Of a stretch of DNA of 64,000 nt, positions 1-8,521 are shown piece by piece. The stretch comes from an uncultured Clostridia bacterium (GTDB taxonomy: Bacteria; Bacillota; Clostridia; Christensenellales; UBA1242). Every line of letters starts with the position of its first letter. Position 1 is the stretch's first letter. The stretch is from NCBI GenBank assembly GCA_944350265.1, contig CALVOG010000003.1, forward strand, positions 52,979-116,978. Direction: 5' to 3'. A program made the position numbers and the translations under genes. The notes below the pieces were generated by a model. The model did not search any database. It had not been told where the DNA came from and saw only the letters and a program-made list of their open reading frames with translations.

Positions 1-904
1 AGCCCATTTTTCTTAATTTTTCTAAATATTTTTCAAAATAATCTGGCAATGGCGCCTCGAAAGTTACCTCTTTTAAAGTGGTTGGATGAATGAAAGAAAG
101 GCGAACGGCGTGCAAAAGTTGTCCGTCCAACCCCTTAACTTCCTTGCCATACACCTTATCGCCGACCACAGGATGCCCCAAAAATTTTGAGTGGACGCGG
201 ATTTGATGCGTGCGCCCCGTTTTGAGCGAAAACTCCACAAGGCAGGCGTTTTTAAAGCGCTCCAGCACGCGGTAGTCAGTCACTGCCTCTCTGCCCACAT
301 CAGCCACCGCCATTTTCTTTCTATCCTTCTTATCACGCGCAATTTTGGTGATAATTTCGCCCGAATCGTCCTTCAAATTCCCTTCCAAAATTGCCAAATA
401 CACCCGCTTTGCCGTCTTATTTTTAATCTGTTGTTGAAGAGAAACGTGCGCCTTGTCATTTTTTGCAACCACCAAAAGCCCGCTTGTGTCTTTATCCAGC
501 CTATGCACAATGCCAGGGCGCAAAACCCCGTTAATTCCGCTCAAATTTTTCACCCTGTGAAGAAGTCCGTTGACAAGAGTTCCGCTTTTTGTGGACGCGC
601 ACGGATGCACCACCAGCCCTTGCGGTTTATTGACAACAACAACGTCGTCGTCCTCAAACACTATATCAAACGGCACATCCTCCTCGGCGGTGGAAATTTT
701 TTGAGGCTCCTTGATGATAACTTTCACAACATCATTTTCGCGGAGTTTATAGCCACTTTTCACCGATTTTTCATTGACGAAAACACAATTTTTTTCGATT
801 AGATTTTTGATGTGAGAGCGCGAAAAATGAGGAAGTTCGCTTTGCAAAAAAACATCCAGTCGACCGCCCGCCTTTTCAATTTTAAACGTTTTTTCTTCAC
901 TCAT
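1..904 (-). CDS. rluD: RluD-family 23S rRNA pseudouridine synthase (partial, 3' end outside window)
   Basis: Isomerises uridines in 23S rRNA (family knowledge). Translated by hand from the minus strand: 301 codons are open from ATG at 904 to the window edge. An N-terminal S4-like RNA-binding domain (about residues 8-70) precedes the catalytic domain. The catalytic-aspartate motif GIVHRLDKDTSG and the downstream motif KTGRTHQIRVHSKFLGHPVVGD are clear, and VVVVNKPQGLVVHP marks the active-site strand. About 300 residues is near the usual family length, so only a few codons are missing. Its start overlaps the lspA stop by 8 nt, as also seen in B. subtilis, where lspA is followed by this family. 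The exact target uridines are not determinable from sequence. Confidence 0.93.
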   Translation of the reverse strand, partial: MSEEKTFKIEKAGGRLDVFLQSELPHFSRSHIKNLIEKNCVFVNEKSVKSGYKLRENDVVKVIIKEPQKISTAEEDVPFDIVFEDDDVVVVNKPQGLVVHPCASTKSGTLVNGLLHRVKNLSGINGVLRPGIVHRLDKDTSGLLVVAKNDKAHVSLQQQIKNKTAKRVYLAILEGNLKDDSGEIITKIARDKKDRKKMAVADVGREAVTDYRVLERFKNACLVEFSLKTGRTHQIRVHSKFLGHPVVGDKVYGKEVKGLDGQLLHAVRLSFIHPTTLKEVTFEAPLPDYFEKYLEKLRKMG

Positions 905-1589
905 TTTTATCTTCCGTTTTGACATTATTGTTATCTTCGAAAGTCTCACCTTGCGAATTTTTACCACTTCGCGCTTTAAATTCGTTCTTTTTTGACGAAT
1001 TTTTCGCCTTATTTTTCATATTTTTGCCGTTTTCTAGGTTATCTTTTTCTGCCTCGCTCTCATTTTCCGCCTCTTCAATCATAATTTTCCCAACAGCGTC
1101 CACAACCTCCGCTTTTTTCTCTTTTTTACAAGCATAGATGATGAGGTAAACGGCAAAAAGCACCACGCCAAAAGTGAGAAAAACATCGGCAAAATTGAAC
1201 ACAGGAAAACTTTGCCAAAAGGCGAATTGAATGAAATCGCGCACATAGCCGAAAACCAGCCTATCGAAAAGATTGCCAATGCATCCCGCGCACAAAAAGG
1301 CGAAGGTGATGGTAAGAAGCCAACTCTTCTTTTTGTCAACAACATAAAACCAAATGAAAACGCCGAGAAAAACCAAACTTAAAATCACAAGCCCAACCTG
1401 ATTGCCAGAAAAAATACCCCACGCCGCGCCGTGATTGTGAACGATGATGAGGTTAAAAATCCCCAAACTCTTGCCTGTGCCTTCCTCGAACATAGCGTCA
1501 AAGACGTATTTTGTCGTTAAATCCAGTGCCAAAATTGCAACAATTATGACCGAAAGAACGATAATTTTGTTAATTAAACTTTTTTTCAT
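897..1589 (-). CDS. lspA: Lipoprotein signal peptidase (signal peptidase II)
   Basis: Integral membrane aspartyl protease that cleaves signal peptides from prolipoproteins. Four hydrophobic segments lie within about residues 1-155. The two catalytic aspartates sit in GYVRDFIQF and VFNFADVFLTFG, and NLFDRL precedes them. The start has a GAGG Shine-Dalgarno. Oddity: residues ~155-230 are a highly charged Lys/Glu/Asn-rich tail, so 230 aa exceeds the usual ~150-170. The tail is probably cytosolic and disordered. It overlaps the rluD start and is probably co-transcribed with it. Confidence 0.95.
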   Translation of the reverse strand: MKKSLINKIIVLSVIIVAILALDLTTKYVFDAMFEEGTGKSLGIFNLIIVHNHGAAWGIFSGNQVGLVILSLVFLGVFIWFYVVDKKKSWLLTITFAFLCAGCIGNLFDRLVFGYVRDFIQFAFWQSFPVFNFADVFLTFGVVLFAVYLIIYACKKEKKAEVVDAVGKIMIEEAENESEAEKDNLENGKNMKNKAKNSSKKNEFKARSGKNSQGETFEDNNNVKTEDKNE

Positions 1590-1798
1590 AAAACCTCTTT
1601 ATAAATTTCAAAATGGACTTTTTAATAAAACAAACTTAAAATTAAAATTTTACATAACAAACTCTTTATTAATGTCTATTTTATTTCTAATTGATACTAT
1701 CAATTAGAAGCAAACCGCAATTTTATTGTCTTATTTCTATATTTTTATAACCCAAAAATATGACAACAAAAGAATATTACAATTTCTTATTATCAATC

Positions 1799-2164
1799 TT
1801 AATCAATTTCAATTTCGAAATTTTTAGGAAGGAAAATGTATAGATTTTTATCAATCGGCTCACTTTTCGCGCCGAGCATATCCAAAACGCCGTTAAAATA
1901 ATCTAAAATTTTCCGCTTTTCGTTCGCCCCGCAATGGCGCAAATCGAGGATGAAAGGAGTGTCTTTTTTCAAATAATCCGCCTTATCCTTGCAATCTTCC
2001 AGCGCCTCTGGGTAAAAAACCTTAACGCCGTCAATTTCATCAGGCAATTTCTCGGTCACCTTCAAGTTATAGGTGGCGCTGTTTTTGACAACCTTTTTTT
2101 TAGTCACCCTAACATCGTCCGTTTCAAAGCCGAGCGCCTTATAAAAAATATCCATAAATTTCAT
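1799..2164 (-). CDS. sepF: Cell division protein SepF
   Basis: SepF binds FtsZ and tethers the Z-ring to the membrane. This protein has 121 residues: an N-terminal amphipathic stretch (MKFMDIFYKALGF), a short linker, and the conserved C-terminal domain with DTPFILDLRH, LDYFNGVLDMLGA and YIFLP. It is shorter than B. subtilis SepF (~152 aa) because the linker is short. The usual ylm neighbours are absent, although lspA-rluD lies downstream and is close to sepF in many Firmicutes. A TATAAT box (plus 2184-2189) lies just upstream. Confidence 0.9.
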   Translation of the reverse strand: MKFMDIFYKALGFETDDVRVTKKKVVKNSATYNLKVTEKLPDEIDGVKVFYPEALEDCKDKADYLKKDTPFILDLRHCGANEKRKILDYFNGVLDMLGAKSEPIDKNLYIFLPKNFEIEID

Positions 2165-2183
2165 AATTCCCTCTTTTCGTTAA

Positions 2184-2212
2184 AATTATATCATAAATAG
2201 AAGGCAAATAAC
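2184..2212 (-). promoter_or_regulatory. Probable sepF promoter
   Basis: On the minus strand an extended -10, TGaTATAAT (box at plus 2184-2189), lies about 20 nt before the sepF ATG. The best -35 is weak (TTGTTA, 18-nt spacer). Called mainly on the -10. Confidence 0.5.
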
Positions 2213-2280
2213 AAATAAATTACCGCTTTTAGCGCAAACAAAAATGAAAAATTTGTCAAACCACTAGGCAACGACAAAAA

Positions 2281-2309
2281 TTGACTTTTTTATCATACTA
2301 TGCTATAAT
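2281..2309 (+). promoter_or_regulatory. Sigma-A-type promoter for the small plus-strand gene
   Basis: TTGACT (2281-2286), a 17-nt spacer and TATAAT (2304-2309) with an extended -10 TG at 2301-2302. It lies about 20 nt upstream of the start codon at 2330. Confidence 0.85.
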
Positions 2310-2329
2310 AACTCACAAAAGGAGGCTTT

Positions 2330-2551
2330 ATGTTTCACACAAAAACACCTAAAAGCACTTATAGCCCTTATAGCAAAGATAAACTGATTGAAGAGATAGT
2401 GAACACAATGGCAGAAATAGAAAATCTTAAGACGCCAAAAGATGCTCAAAAACAACTAAAACAAAGATTGAAAGAATTACAAAAACAACTTAAAGAAATC
2501 GAAAAAGAGGAAAAAAGAGAGGAGCGCTTTGAAAGAAGTATTTTAAGATAA
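2330..2551 (+). CDS. Small charged coiled-coil protein, unknown function
   Basis: 73 residues with AGGAGG at a good distance from ATG, a near-consensus promoter and a downstream terminator, so this is a complete monocistronic gene running against its neighbours. Residues ~20-65 are a Lys/Glu/Leu/Gln-rich predicted coiled coil (repeated LKELQKQLKEIEKEE-like heptads). No signal peptide or cysteine. No family recognised; no function assigned. Confidence 0.7.
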   Translation: MFHTKTPKSTYSPYSKDKLIEEIVNTMAEIENLKTPKDAQKQLKQRLKELQKQLKEIEKEEKREERFERSILR

Positions 2552-2565
2552 TAAATATGACAAAA

Positions 2566-2594
2566 AAAGACTTTCGATTGAAAGCCTTTTTTTT
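2566..2594 (+). terminator. Intrinsic terminator after the coiled-coil gene
   Basis: Ten-position stem (AAAGACTTTC with GAAAGCCTTT, one A-C mismatch), loop GATT, then eight T. Confidence 0.85.
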
Positions 2595-2632
2595 ATAGGA
2601 ATTTTTATGAATGAAGCAATGTGATATCGGCG

Positions 2633-2669
2633 AAACGAAGGAGTTGCACTTTGTGCAACAATTTCGTTT
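2633..2669. other. Symmetric two-part hairpin downstream of tuf
   Basis: Inner arms GTTGCAC and GTGCAAC (7 bp, 3-nt loop) and outer arms AAACGAA and TTCGTTT (7 bp), separated by a 3x3 internal loop. It starts 11 nt after the tuf stop. There is no U-tract on either side, so it may be a processing or stability element rather than an intrinsic terminator. Confidence 0.6.
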
Positions 2670-2680
2670 ATTATTTTCAA

Positions 2681-3883
2681 TTACTCGATAATTGAAGAAA
2701 CAACGCCAGAACCAACCGTTCTTCCGCCTTCACGGATAGCGAAACGGAGACCTTGCTCGATTGCGATTGGGGTGATAAGAGTGATTGTCATACGAACATT
2801 GTCGCCTGGCATAACCATCTCAACGCCCTTTTCAAGGTCGATTGTTCCGGTAACGTCGGTTGTTCTAAAGTAGAATTGAGGTCTGTAACCATTGAAGAAT
2901 GGTGTGTGACGACCGCCTTCCTCTTTCTTCAACACGTAAACTTCAGCGGTGAACTTTGTGTGTGGGTGAATTGAACCTGGTTTGCAGATAACTTGTCCTC
3001 TTTCGATTTCGTTTCTTTGAATACCACGAAGAAGAAGACCAACATTATCGCCTGCACGACCCTCATCCAAAAGTTTTCTAAACATTTCAACGCCAGTGAT
3101 AACGGTTTGTTTCTTTTGTCCAAGACCAACGATTTCAACAGTGTCATTGATGTGAACAACGCCTCTTTCAACTCTACCAGTTGCAACGGTTCCACGACCA
3201 GTGATTGTGAAAACGTCCTCAACAGGCATAAGGAAAGGCTTGTCGGTGTCACGAGTAGGTTCTGGGATATAAGAATCCAAAGCGTCCAAAAGTTCTTGGA
3301 TGCAAGCGCACGCTGGGTCATCAACCTTGCCAGCCTGAGCAGCCTCCAAAGCCTTAAGAGCGGAGCCCTTGATGATTGGAGTTTTGTCTCCTGGGAAACC
3401 ATATTCAGTAAGAAGGTCTCTAATTTCCATTTCAACGAGTTCCAAAAGTTCTGGGTCGTCAACTTGGTCAGTTTTGTTCATAAACACAACGATGTAAGGA
3501 ACGCCAACCTGACGAGCGAGAAGGATGTGTTCTCTTGTCTGTGGCATTGGACCATCAGTTGCAGCAACAACGAGGATAGCACCGTCCATTTGAGCAGCAC
3601 CGGTAATCATATTTTTAACGTAGTCAGCGTGTCCCGGGCAGTCAACGTGAGCGTAGTGACGCTTGTCAGTTTGATACTCAACGTGAGCGGTGTTAATTGT
3701 GATTCCTCTTGCTTTTTCTTCTGGGGCCTTATCGATTTGGTCGTATCTTTGAGCCTCTGCAAAACCTTTAAGAGCGGAATAGGTTGTGATTGCCGCTGTT
3801 AAGGTTGTTTTACCGTGGTCAACGTGGCCGATGGTTCCAACGTTAACGTGTGGTTTACTTCTATCAAATTTTTCTGTAGCCAT
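2681..3883 (-). CDS. tuf: Elongation factor Tu
   Basis: GTPase that delivers aminoacyl-tRNA to the ribosomal A site. Its 400 residues are the normal length. P-loop GHVDHGKT (~18-25), switch [12 protein letters not shown]4 NKTDQVDD and G5 region GSALKA are all present, followed by intact domains 2 and 3. It is the last gene of the str cluster and has its own promoter in the fusA-tuf gap. Unlike many Firmicutes, it is not followed directly by the S10 operon, which lies about 35 kb away here. Confidence 0.99.
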   Translation of the reverse strand: MATEKFDRSKPHVNVGTIGHVDHGKTTLTAAITTYSALKGFAEAQRYDQIDKAPEEKARGITINTAHVEYQTDKRHYAHVDCPGHADYVKNMITGAAQMDGAILVVAATDGPMPQTREHILLARQVGVPYIVVFMNKTDQVDDPELLELVEMEIRDLLTEYGFPGDKTPIIKGSALKALEAAQAGKVDDPACACIQELLDALDSYIPEPTRDTDKPFLMPVEDVFTITGRGTVATGRVERGVVHINDTVEIVGLGQKKQTVITGVEMFRKLLDEGRAGDNVGLLLRGIQRNEIERGQVICKPGSIHPHTKFTAEVYVLKKEEGGRHTPFFNGYRPQFYFRTTDVTGTIDLEKGVEMVMPGDNVRMTITLITPIAIEQGLRFAIREGGRTVGSGVVSSIIE

Positions 3884-3917
3884 TTTTAAAATCTCCTTTT
3901 TTATTTTCTACTATGAT

Positions 3918-3945
3918 ATCATAGCACATTTTTTTAAAAAATCAA
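3918..3945 (-). promoter_or_regulatory. Promoter for tuf in the fusA-tuf gap
   Basis: On the minus strand: TTGATT (plus 3940-3945), 16-nt spacer, TATGAT (3918-3923) with TGC in front (extended -10). The -10 sits inside a perfect 14-bp palindrome, CTATGATATCATAG (3911-3924), which could be an operator. Confidence 0.65.
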
Positions 3946-3974
3946 AACGTTTTTCGCAACTTTTTTAAAAAATT

Positions 3975-6065
3975 TTAATTTTCAGCCTTTTTTCTTTGTC
4001 CAATAATACCTTCAGCGATATTTCTTGGCACTTCGGCATACTTTAAGAACTCCATTGTGAAGTTTCCGCGCCCTTGCGATTGCGAACGAAGGTCAGTTGC
4101 ATAACCAAACATTTCGCCAAGTGGCACTTCGGCGTTGACAACTTGCACGCCTGGACGGGTTTCGTTACCAGTGAGAAGTCCTCGGCGTGAAGTGATGTTA
4201 CCCATAACAGTGCCGAGGTATTCATCTGGCACTTCCACTTGCACTTTCATAATAGGTTCAAGAAGCACAGGGTCAGCCTTTGCGCACGCTTCCTTAAACG
4301 CCATAGAACCAGCAATCTTAAATGCCATTTCGGAGGAGTCGACTTCGTGGTAAGAACCGTCGAGAAGGGTTATCTTGTAGTCAACAACTTCGTAACCAGC
4401 GAGAATGCCATTTTTTGCCGCCTCTTTGATTCCGTTGAAAACTGGTTGGATATATTCTTTTGGAATGGAACCGCCCACCGTCTTATCAACAAATCTTTCA
4501 GCGTCCTCAAGGTGTGTTCCTGCTGGCACTGGCTCGATGTCGATAACGCAGTGACCGTATTGACCTTTACCACCGCTTTGACGAACGAATTTGCCCTCAG
4601 CATGAGCAGGTTTTTTGATGGTTTCTTTATATGCAACCTGTGGCGCGCCAACGTTTGCCTCCACCTTAAACTCTCTAAGAAGTCTGTCAACGATGATTTC
4701 AAGGTGAAGTTCGCCCATACCAGCGATGATGGTTTGACCCGTTTCTTGGTCGGTGTAGGTTTTGAAAGTTGGGTCCTCTTCGGCAAGTTTCACAAGTGCA
4801 AGCACCATTTTTTCTTGCATAAGTTTGGTTTTAGGCTCGATTGCAACGCGAATAACTGGGTCTGGGAAGTCCATACTCTCTAGAACGATTGGATGTTTTT
4901 CGTCGCAAAGAGTTTCACCGGTTATTGTGTCTTTAAGCCCCACAATCGCTGCGATATCGCCCGCGCCAACCTCTTTGATTTCCTCTCTTTGGTTAGCGTG
5001 CATACGAATAAGTCGCCCAACTCTCTCCTTCTCGCCCTTATTTGAGTTATAAACGTAACTTCCAGCGGTGAGTTTGCCAGAATATACGCGGAAGAAGGCA
5101 AGTCTGCCCACGAATGGGTCGGTCATAATCTTAAACGCAAGCCCTGCAAACGGAGCATCCTCACTTGGCGCTCTTGTTTCAGTTTCGCCTGTATCTGGGT
5201 TCACACCCTCGATATGCTCGATGTCAAGTGGAGATGGAAGATATTCAACCATAGCATCCAAAAGCATCTGCACGCCCTTATTCTTATAGGAAGAACCGCA
5301 AAGAACAGGGGTTAATTTTCTTGAAATTGTGGCGTTACGAATCGCCTTTTTAAGTTCGTCAAGCGAAATTTCTTCGCCTTCAAAATACTTGGCAAGAAGG
5401 TCGTCGTCGGTTTCCACAATCTTTTCAATGATTTCGTCGTGGAGTTGTTGCGCTCTATCCTTATAATCGGCTGGGATGTCAGTTACGTCGAACACCTTTC
5501 CAAGGTCATCCTCATAGATTTCCGCCTTCATTGTGAGAAGGTCGATAATTCCACTGAAATCATCCGCTGAGCCAATTGGCATTTGGATTGGAAGCGGATT
5601 GGTTTTAAGTCTTTCTCTTATCGACTCAACACAACCAAAAAAGTCAGCCGCATCTCTATCCATTTTGTTCACGTAGATGATTGTTGGCACTTTATATTTT
5701 GAAGATTGACGCCAAACAGTTTCGGTTTGTGGTTGAACCTTATCACGCGCGCTTAGAACAAGCACAGCGCCGTCCAAAACCTTCAAAGAACGCTCAACTT
5801 CCACGGTGAAGTCAACGTGTCCTGGGGTGTCGATGATGTTAATCTTGTGGTCTTTCCACCAGCAAGTTGTGCAGGCAGAGGTGATGGTGATACCACGTTC
5901 TTGCTCTTGTGCCATCCAGTCCATTGTTGCTTCGCCGTCGTGCACTTCGCCGATTTTGTGACTTTTACCTGTATAGAACAAAATTCTTTCGGTGGTGGTG
6001 GTCTTACCAGCGTCGATATGCGCCATAATTCCAACATTGCGCACCATTGTTAAATCGGTAGCCAT
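3975..6065 (-). CDS. fusA: Elongation factor G
   Basis: Translocation and ribosome-recycling GTPase. I start it at ATG 6065 ([10 protein letters not shown]), with AAGGAG 7 nt upstream, giving 696 aa. An in-frame ATG at 6143 would add 26 atypical residues and overlap the upstream gene. Motifs: P-loop [15 protein letters not shown], switch [11 protein letters not shown]4 [10 protein letters not shown], domain [14 protein letters not shown] and the C-terminal [15 protein letters not shown]. It sits 13 nt after the upstream unknown gene. Confidence 0.98.
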   Translation of the reverse strand: MATDLTMVRNVGIMAHIDAGKTTTTERILFYTGKSHKIGEVHDGEATMDWMAQEQERGITITSACTTCWWKDHKINIIDTPGHVDFTVEVERSLKVLDGAVLVLSARDKVQPQTETVWRQSSKYKVPTIIYVNKMDRDAADFFGCVESIRERLKTNPLPIQMPIGSADDFSGIIDLLTMKAEIYEDDLGKVFDVTDIPADYKDRAQQLHDEIIEKIVETDDDLLAKYFEGEEISLDELKKAIRNATISRKLTPVLCGSSYKNKGVQMLLDAMVEYLPSPLDIEHIEGVNPDTGETETRAPSEDAPFAGLAFKIMTDPFVGRLAFFRVYSGKLTAGSYVYNSNKGEKERVGRLIRMHANQREEIKEVGAGDIAAIVGLKDTITGETLCDEKHPIVLESMDFPDPVIRVAIEPKTKLMQEKMVLALVKLAEEDPTFKTYTDQETGQTIIAGMGELHLEIIVDRLLREFKVEANVGAPQVAYKETIKKPAHAEGKFVRQSGGKGQYGHCVIDIEPVPAGTHLEDAERFVDKTVGGSIPKEYIQPVFNGIKEAAKNGILAGYEVVDYKITLLDGSYHEVDSSEMAFKIAGSMAFKEACAKADPVLLEPIMKVQVEVPDEYLGTVMGNITSRRGLLTGNETRPGVQVVNAEVPLGEMFGYATDLRSQSQGRGNFTMEFLKYAEVPRNIAEGIIGQRKKAEN

Positions 6066-6078
6066 ATTTTTCTCCTTT

Positions 6079-6381
6079 TCAAATTTGTTTTTCTTTCCTT
6101 TGGGCAATGAAGTTATGATACTGAGATTTATACTCCTCGCCAAATCTCGCCGTCATAAACCTCACCCAAAGAATACTGATTCCGTTTTCGTTGTTGTGCC
6201 CATCCACATTATTTCCCTTAACCTCGAAGTCCATAAGTGTGTAGGAAAATATTATTCCGCACGCCTCTTCGTCGATATAGATTCTGTCACCTATCGCTTC
6301 GTATTTTGGGAAATTTTTAACGCCATAGGTTTTTGTGAAGAAGTTTTTAACCTCCTCTTCTTTTAAGGACTCAACAAACAT
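6079..6381 (-). CDS. Unrecognised 100-aa protein inserted in the str operon
   Basis: ORF of 100 residues with a GAGAG Shine-Dalgarno, lying between another orphan gene and fusA. The predicted product is soluble and mixed alpha/beta, with no signal peptide, no cysteine pair and no clear motif. Notable stretches are [19 protein letters not shown] and [12 protein letters not shown]. Its placement in a ribosomal operon implies high co-transcription. I do not recognise the family; it could be a lineage-specific insertion. Confidence 0.65.
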   Translation of the reverse strand: MFVESLKEEEVKNFFTKTYGVKNFPKYEAIGDRIYIDEEACGIIFSYTLMDFEVKGNNVDGHNNENGISILWVRFMTARFGEEYKSQYHNFIAQRKEKQI

Positions 6382-6428
6382 AAACTCTCTTTTTTGACCT
6401 ATTTTTAAGTATAGGTTTTCTTTTTTAA

Positions 6429-7022
6429 TTATTTGGTTTTGATGCCGTTATTTTCCATAAGGGCTTTAAACTTTATCGAAAACTTTTCGTATTCGTCGCA
6501 ATAAGTCTTCCCAAATTTTTTTGACATTTCATTGATGTAAGCATTTTGCGAAGCCTCTTGTTGTTTCCATTCCTCTTTGCTTATATCAAATCGTATGTTT
6601 TTGTTTGAATCAAAACTTATCACTGGAAAATCTTTGGCAATTAGACCTCTATTCATTTTGAACGGACGACTTAATAAAAGATTGGTAAAATTTAAATCAA
6701 AATCACTTATTGTTATATAGCCTATTTTTCGTGGCTCGGAAGCCTCTTCGCCTATTTTGACAATTTTTAAGTGTATAAAATTTCCATTTTTGTAATCTAC
6801 TTTTTTTATACTGCCATCAACCTTTTTATATTCATAGTCCAAAATTTCATAAAACATACTATTTTGCCAATCGCTTGGATAATTCATAATTGTCGATTGT
6901 CTTGCAATACTAACAATTTCTTCGTCATCCAAGAGAGACAAATAACGACTATTATTCAGCGGATTTTTCAAGCATTCTCTCTTCACATTTTCAGTGTAGC
7001 CCTTCATCAATTTACTGCGCAT
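6429..7022 (-). CDS. Unrecognised 197-aa protein inserted in the str operon
   Basis: The start codon lies only 6 nt after the rpsG stop, so translation is probably coupled; the Shine-Dalgarno is weak. The protein is Lys/Asn/Ile-rich and soluble, without membrane segments or a recognised motif. Its composition is more AT-driven than the neighbouring ribosomal genes. With the 100-aa gene it separates rpsG from fusA, which are adjacent in nearly all bacteria. Function unknown. Confidence 0.7.
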   Translation of the reverse strand: MRSKLMKGYTENVKRECLKNPLNNSRYLSLLDDEEIVSIARQSTIMNYPSDWQNSMFYEILDYEYKKVDGSIKKVDYKNGNFIHLKIVKIGEEASEPRKIGYITISDFDLNFTNLLLSRPFKMNRGLIAKDFPVISFDSNKNIRFDISKEEWKQQEASQNAYINEMSKKFGKTYCDEYEKFSIKFKALMENNGIKTK

Positions 7023-7028
7023 AATAAA

Positions 7029-7502
7029 TTACCACTTGTAGTGAGCAAAAGCCTTGTTTGCTTCTGCCATTCTGTGCATTTCATCTCTCTTCTTAATGGA
7101 AGCGCCTGTGTTATTGTATGCATCCATAAGTTCGCCAGCAAGTTTTGCATCCATATTTCTTTCGCCTGTTCTTTTTCTTGCGTTATTCACAATCCAGCGG
7201 ATGGCAAGAGTTTGACGACGTTCTGGTCTTATCTCCATAGGAACTTGGTAAGTTGCACCGCCAACGCGACGACCTTTTGTTTCAAGCATAGGCTTCACAT
7301 TTTCAATCGCTGTGAGGCAAACGTCAAGGCTGTCTAAACTTGTCTTTTCCTTAATAATGTCAAATGCACCATAAACTATTCTTTGCGCTAAGCCTTTTTT
7401 TCCATCAAGCATAACTTGGTTAACAAGTTTTGTGACAACTTTGTTGTTGTAGATTGGGTCTGGCAAAACGTCTTTCTTAACCGCACATTTTCTTCTTGGC
7501 AT
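7029..7502 (-). CDS. rpsG: 30S ribosomal protein S7
   Basis: Primary assembly protein of the 30S head. 157 residues, normal length, starting [16 protein letters not shown]. It contains the family signature [12 protein letters not shown] and the C-terminal [18 protein letters not shown]. It lies 94 nt downstream of rpsL. Confidence 0.98.
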   Translation of the reverse strand: MPRRKCAVKKDVLPDPIYNNKVVTKLVNQVMLDGKKGLAQRIVYGAFDIIKEKTSLDSLDVCLTAIENVKPMLETKGRRVGGATYQVPMEIRPERRQTLAIRWIVNNARKRTGERNMDAKLAGELMDAYNNTGASIKKRDEMHRMAEANKAFAHYKW

Positions 7503-7596
7503 TTTTCTTTCTCCTTTTAACTAAATTTTCTAAAAACAAAATCATTTCGGCTCAAAAAGCCCTAACCCTAAAAATGACTTCGCCCGCCCAAAAAGA

Positions 7597-7971
7597 TTAC
7601 TTCTTAGGTCTTTTTGCGCCATATTTTGAACGGCCTTGTTTTCTGTTTGCAACGCCTGCTGTGTCAAGCGTTCCGCGAATGATGTGGTATCTCACACCTG
7701 GCAGGTCCTTAACACGTCCGCCACGAACAAGCACAACGCTGTGCTCTTGGAGGTTGTGACCGATTCCTGGGATATAGCAAGTTCCCTCTTGTCCATTAGA
7801 AAGTTTAACTCTCGCAATCTTACGAAGAGCAGAGTTAGGCTTTTTTGGTGTTGCGGTTCTCACCGACAAGCAAACACCACGCTTTTGAGGGCATTCCTCT
7901 AAGAGCGGAGCCTTCTTCTTTTTCTCAAAAGTTTTGCGACCTTTTCTAACTAACTGGTTAAATGTAGGCAT
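7597..7971 (-). CDS. rpsL: 30S ribosomal protein S12
   Basis: Decoding-centre protein, 124 residues from [12 protein letters not shown]. Signature [15 protein letters not shown] is present, with the streptomycin-site lysines in their wild-type context. Two ATGs are adjacent (7974 and 7971); I chose 7971 because AGGAG is 7 nt away and the family begins MPTF. First gene of the str operon, about 270 nt downstream of its promoter. Confidence 0.98.
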   Translation of the reverse strand: MPTFNQLVRKGRKTFEKKKKAPLLEECPQKRGVCLSVRTATPKKPNSALRKIARVKLSNGQEGTCYIPGIGHNLQEHSVVLVRGGRVKDLPGVRYHIIRGTLDTAGVANRKQGRSKYGAKRPKK

Positions 7972-8078
7972 CATCTTTCTCCTTTTAAAAAATTTCAGTT
8001 TTAAATCATAATGGATTTGTCAAACGCAAATTCGGCTTTCTTTATGGTTATGCGCTAAAACAACAAACGCACATCCAT

Positions 8079-8102
8079 AAAAAAAGACGCGAATTTCGCG
8101 CC
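8079..8102 (-). terminator. Intrinsic terminator inside the str leader (candidate attenuator)
   Basis: Minus-strand stem GGCGCGA / TCGCGTC (one G-U), loop AAT, then seven T. It lies between the rpsL promoter and the rpsL start, so it would stop transcription before the operon unless bypassed. Confidence 0.7.
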
Positions 8103-8171
8103 AAAAAATATGCTAATATGGGCAAACACGAACAGCACAATCGAAAATTCGACTTCAAAACCAAAGAGGTT

Positions 8172-8222
8172 TCAAATCGGTGAGCAAAAAGCCACCTGCC
8201 GTTTGTTTATGCGATTAAGCAT
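8172..8222 (-). CDS. Possible 16-aa leader peptide upstream of the str terminator
   Basis: ATG at 8222, 16 codons (MLNRINKRQVAFCSPI) and TGA, preceded by GGAG with a 4-nt gap, which is short. It lies between the promoter and the leader terminator. It may be chance; the position is the reason to list it. Confidence 0.3.
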   Translation of the reverse strand: MLNRINKRQVAFCSPI

Positions 8223-8249
8223 ATGTCTCCGACAACGAAACACGCTTTT

Positions 8250-8278
8250 ATTATACACATACGCCTTGCCATTGTCAA
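8250..8278 (-). promoter_or_regulatory. Promoter of the str operon
   Basis: Perfect consensus on the minus strand: TTGACA (plus 8273-8278), 17-nt spacer, TATAAT (8250-8255). The predicted start near 8243 gives a ~270-nt leader before rpsL. Confidence 0.88.
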
Positions 8279-8343
8279 GCATTTTTCAAAATTATAATAA
8301 ACTTTTTCTCCAAATTGATAGAATGAGATGTGTGCCTTTTTAA

Positions 8344-8373
8344 GAAAAAATGGCGGAGAAACAGCACGCCACT
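8344..8373 (-). terminator. Intrinsic terminator after the sigma-like genes
   Basis: Minus-strand arms AGTGGCG and CGCCATT (7 bp with one G-U), 11-nt loop, then six T. The sequence before it (8374-8430) is unusually GC-rich for this genome and has a further CGAC/GTCG hairpin. The 8374-8521 stretch holds no gene. Confidence 0.65.
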
Positions 8374-8521
8374 CCCTATGGCTCGCTTATCGACCCGTCT
8401 GTGTCGCTTTTTCTGGAATGTGTTAGACGAATATATCAAGTGTTATCTTTACTAGAGTTGCACTTTAAAGAAAATTCAACTCAAAAATGACAAACTGGAT
8501 GTAAAAAATGTAATTATTTTT

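Noticed and set aside
2633-2669. Rho-independent terminator of tuf
   Set aside because: Strong hairpin but no U-tract on either strand; kept only as an unassigned hairpin.
3975-6143. fusA starting at 6143
   Set aside because: The extra 26 residues overlap the upstream gene and lack similarity to EF-G; AAGGAG fits the ATG at 6065.
8351-8430. tRNA-Ser remnant suggested by TCTCCGCCA
   Set aside because: No T-arm or anticodon arm can be drawn; the segment is better explained as a terminator stem plus a GC-rich hairpin.
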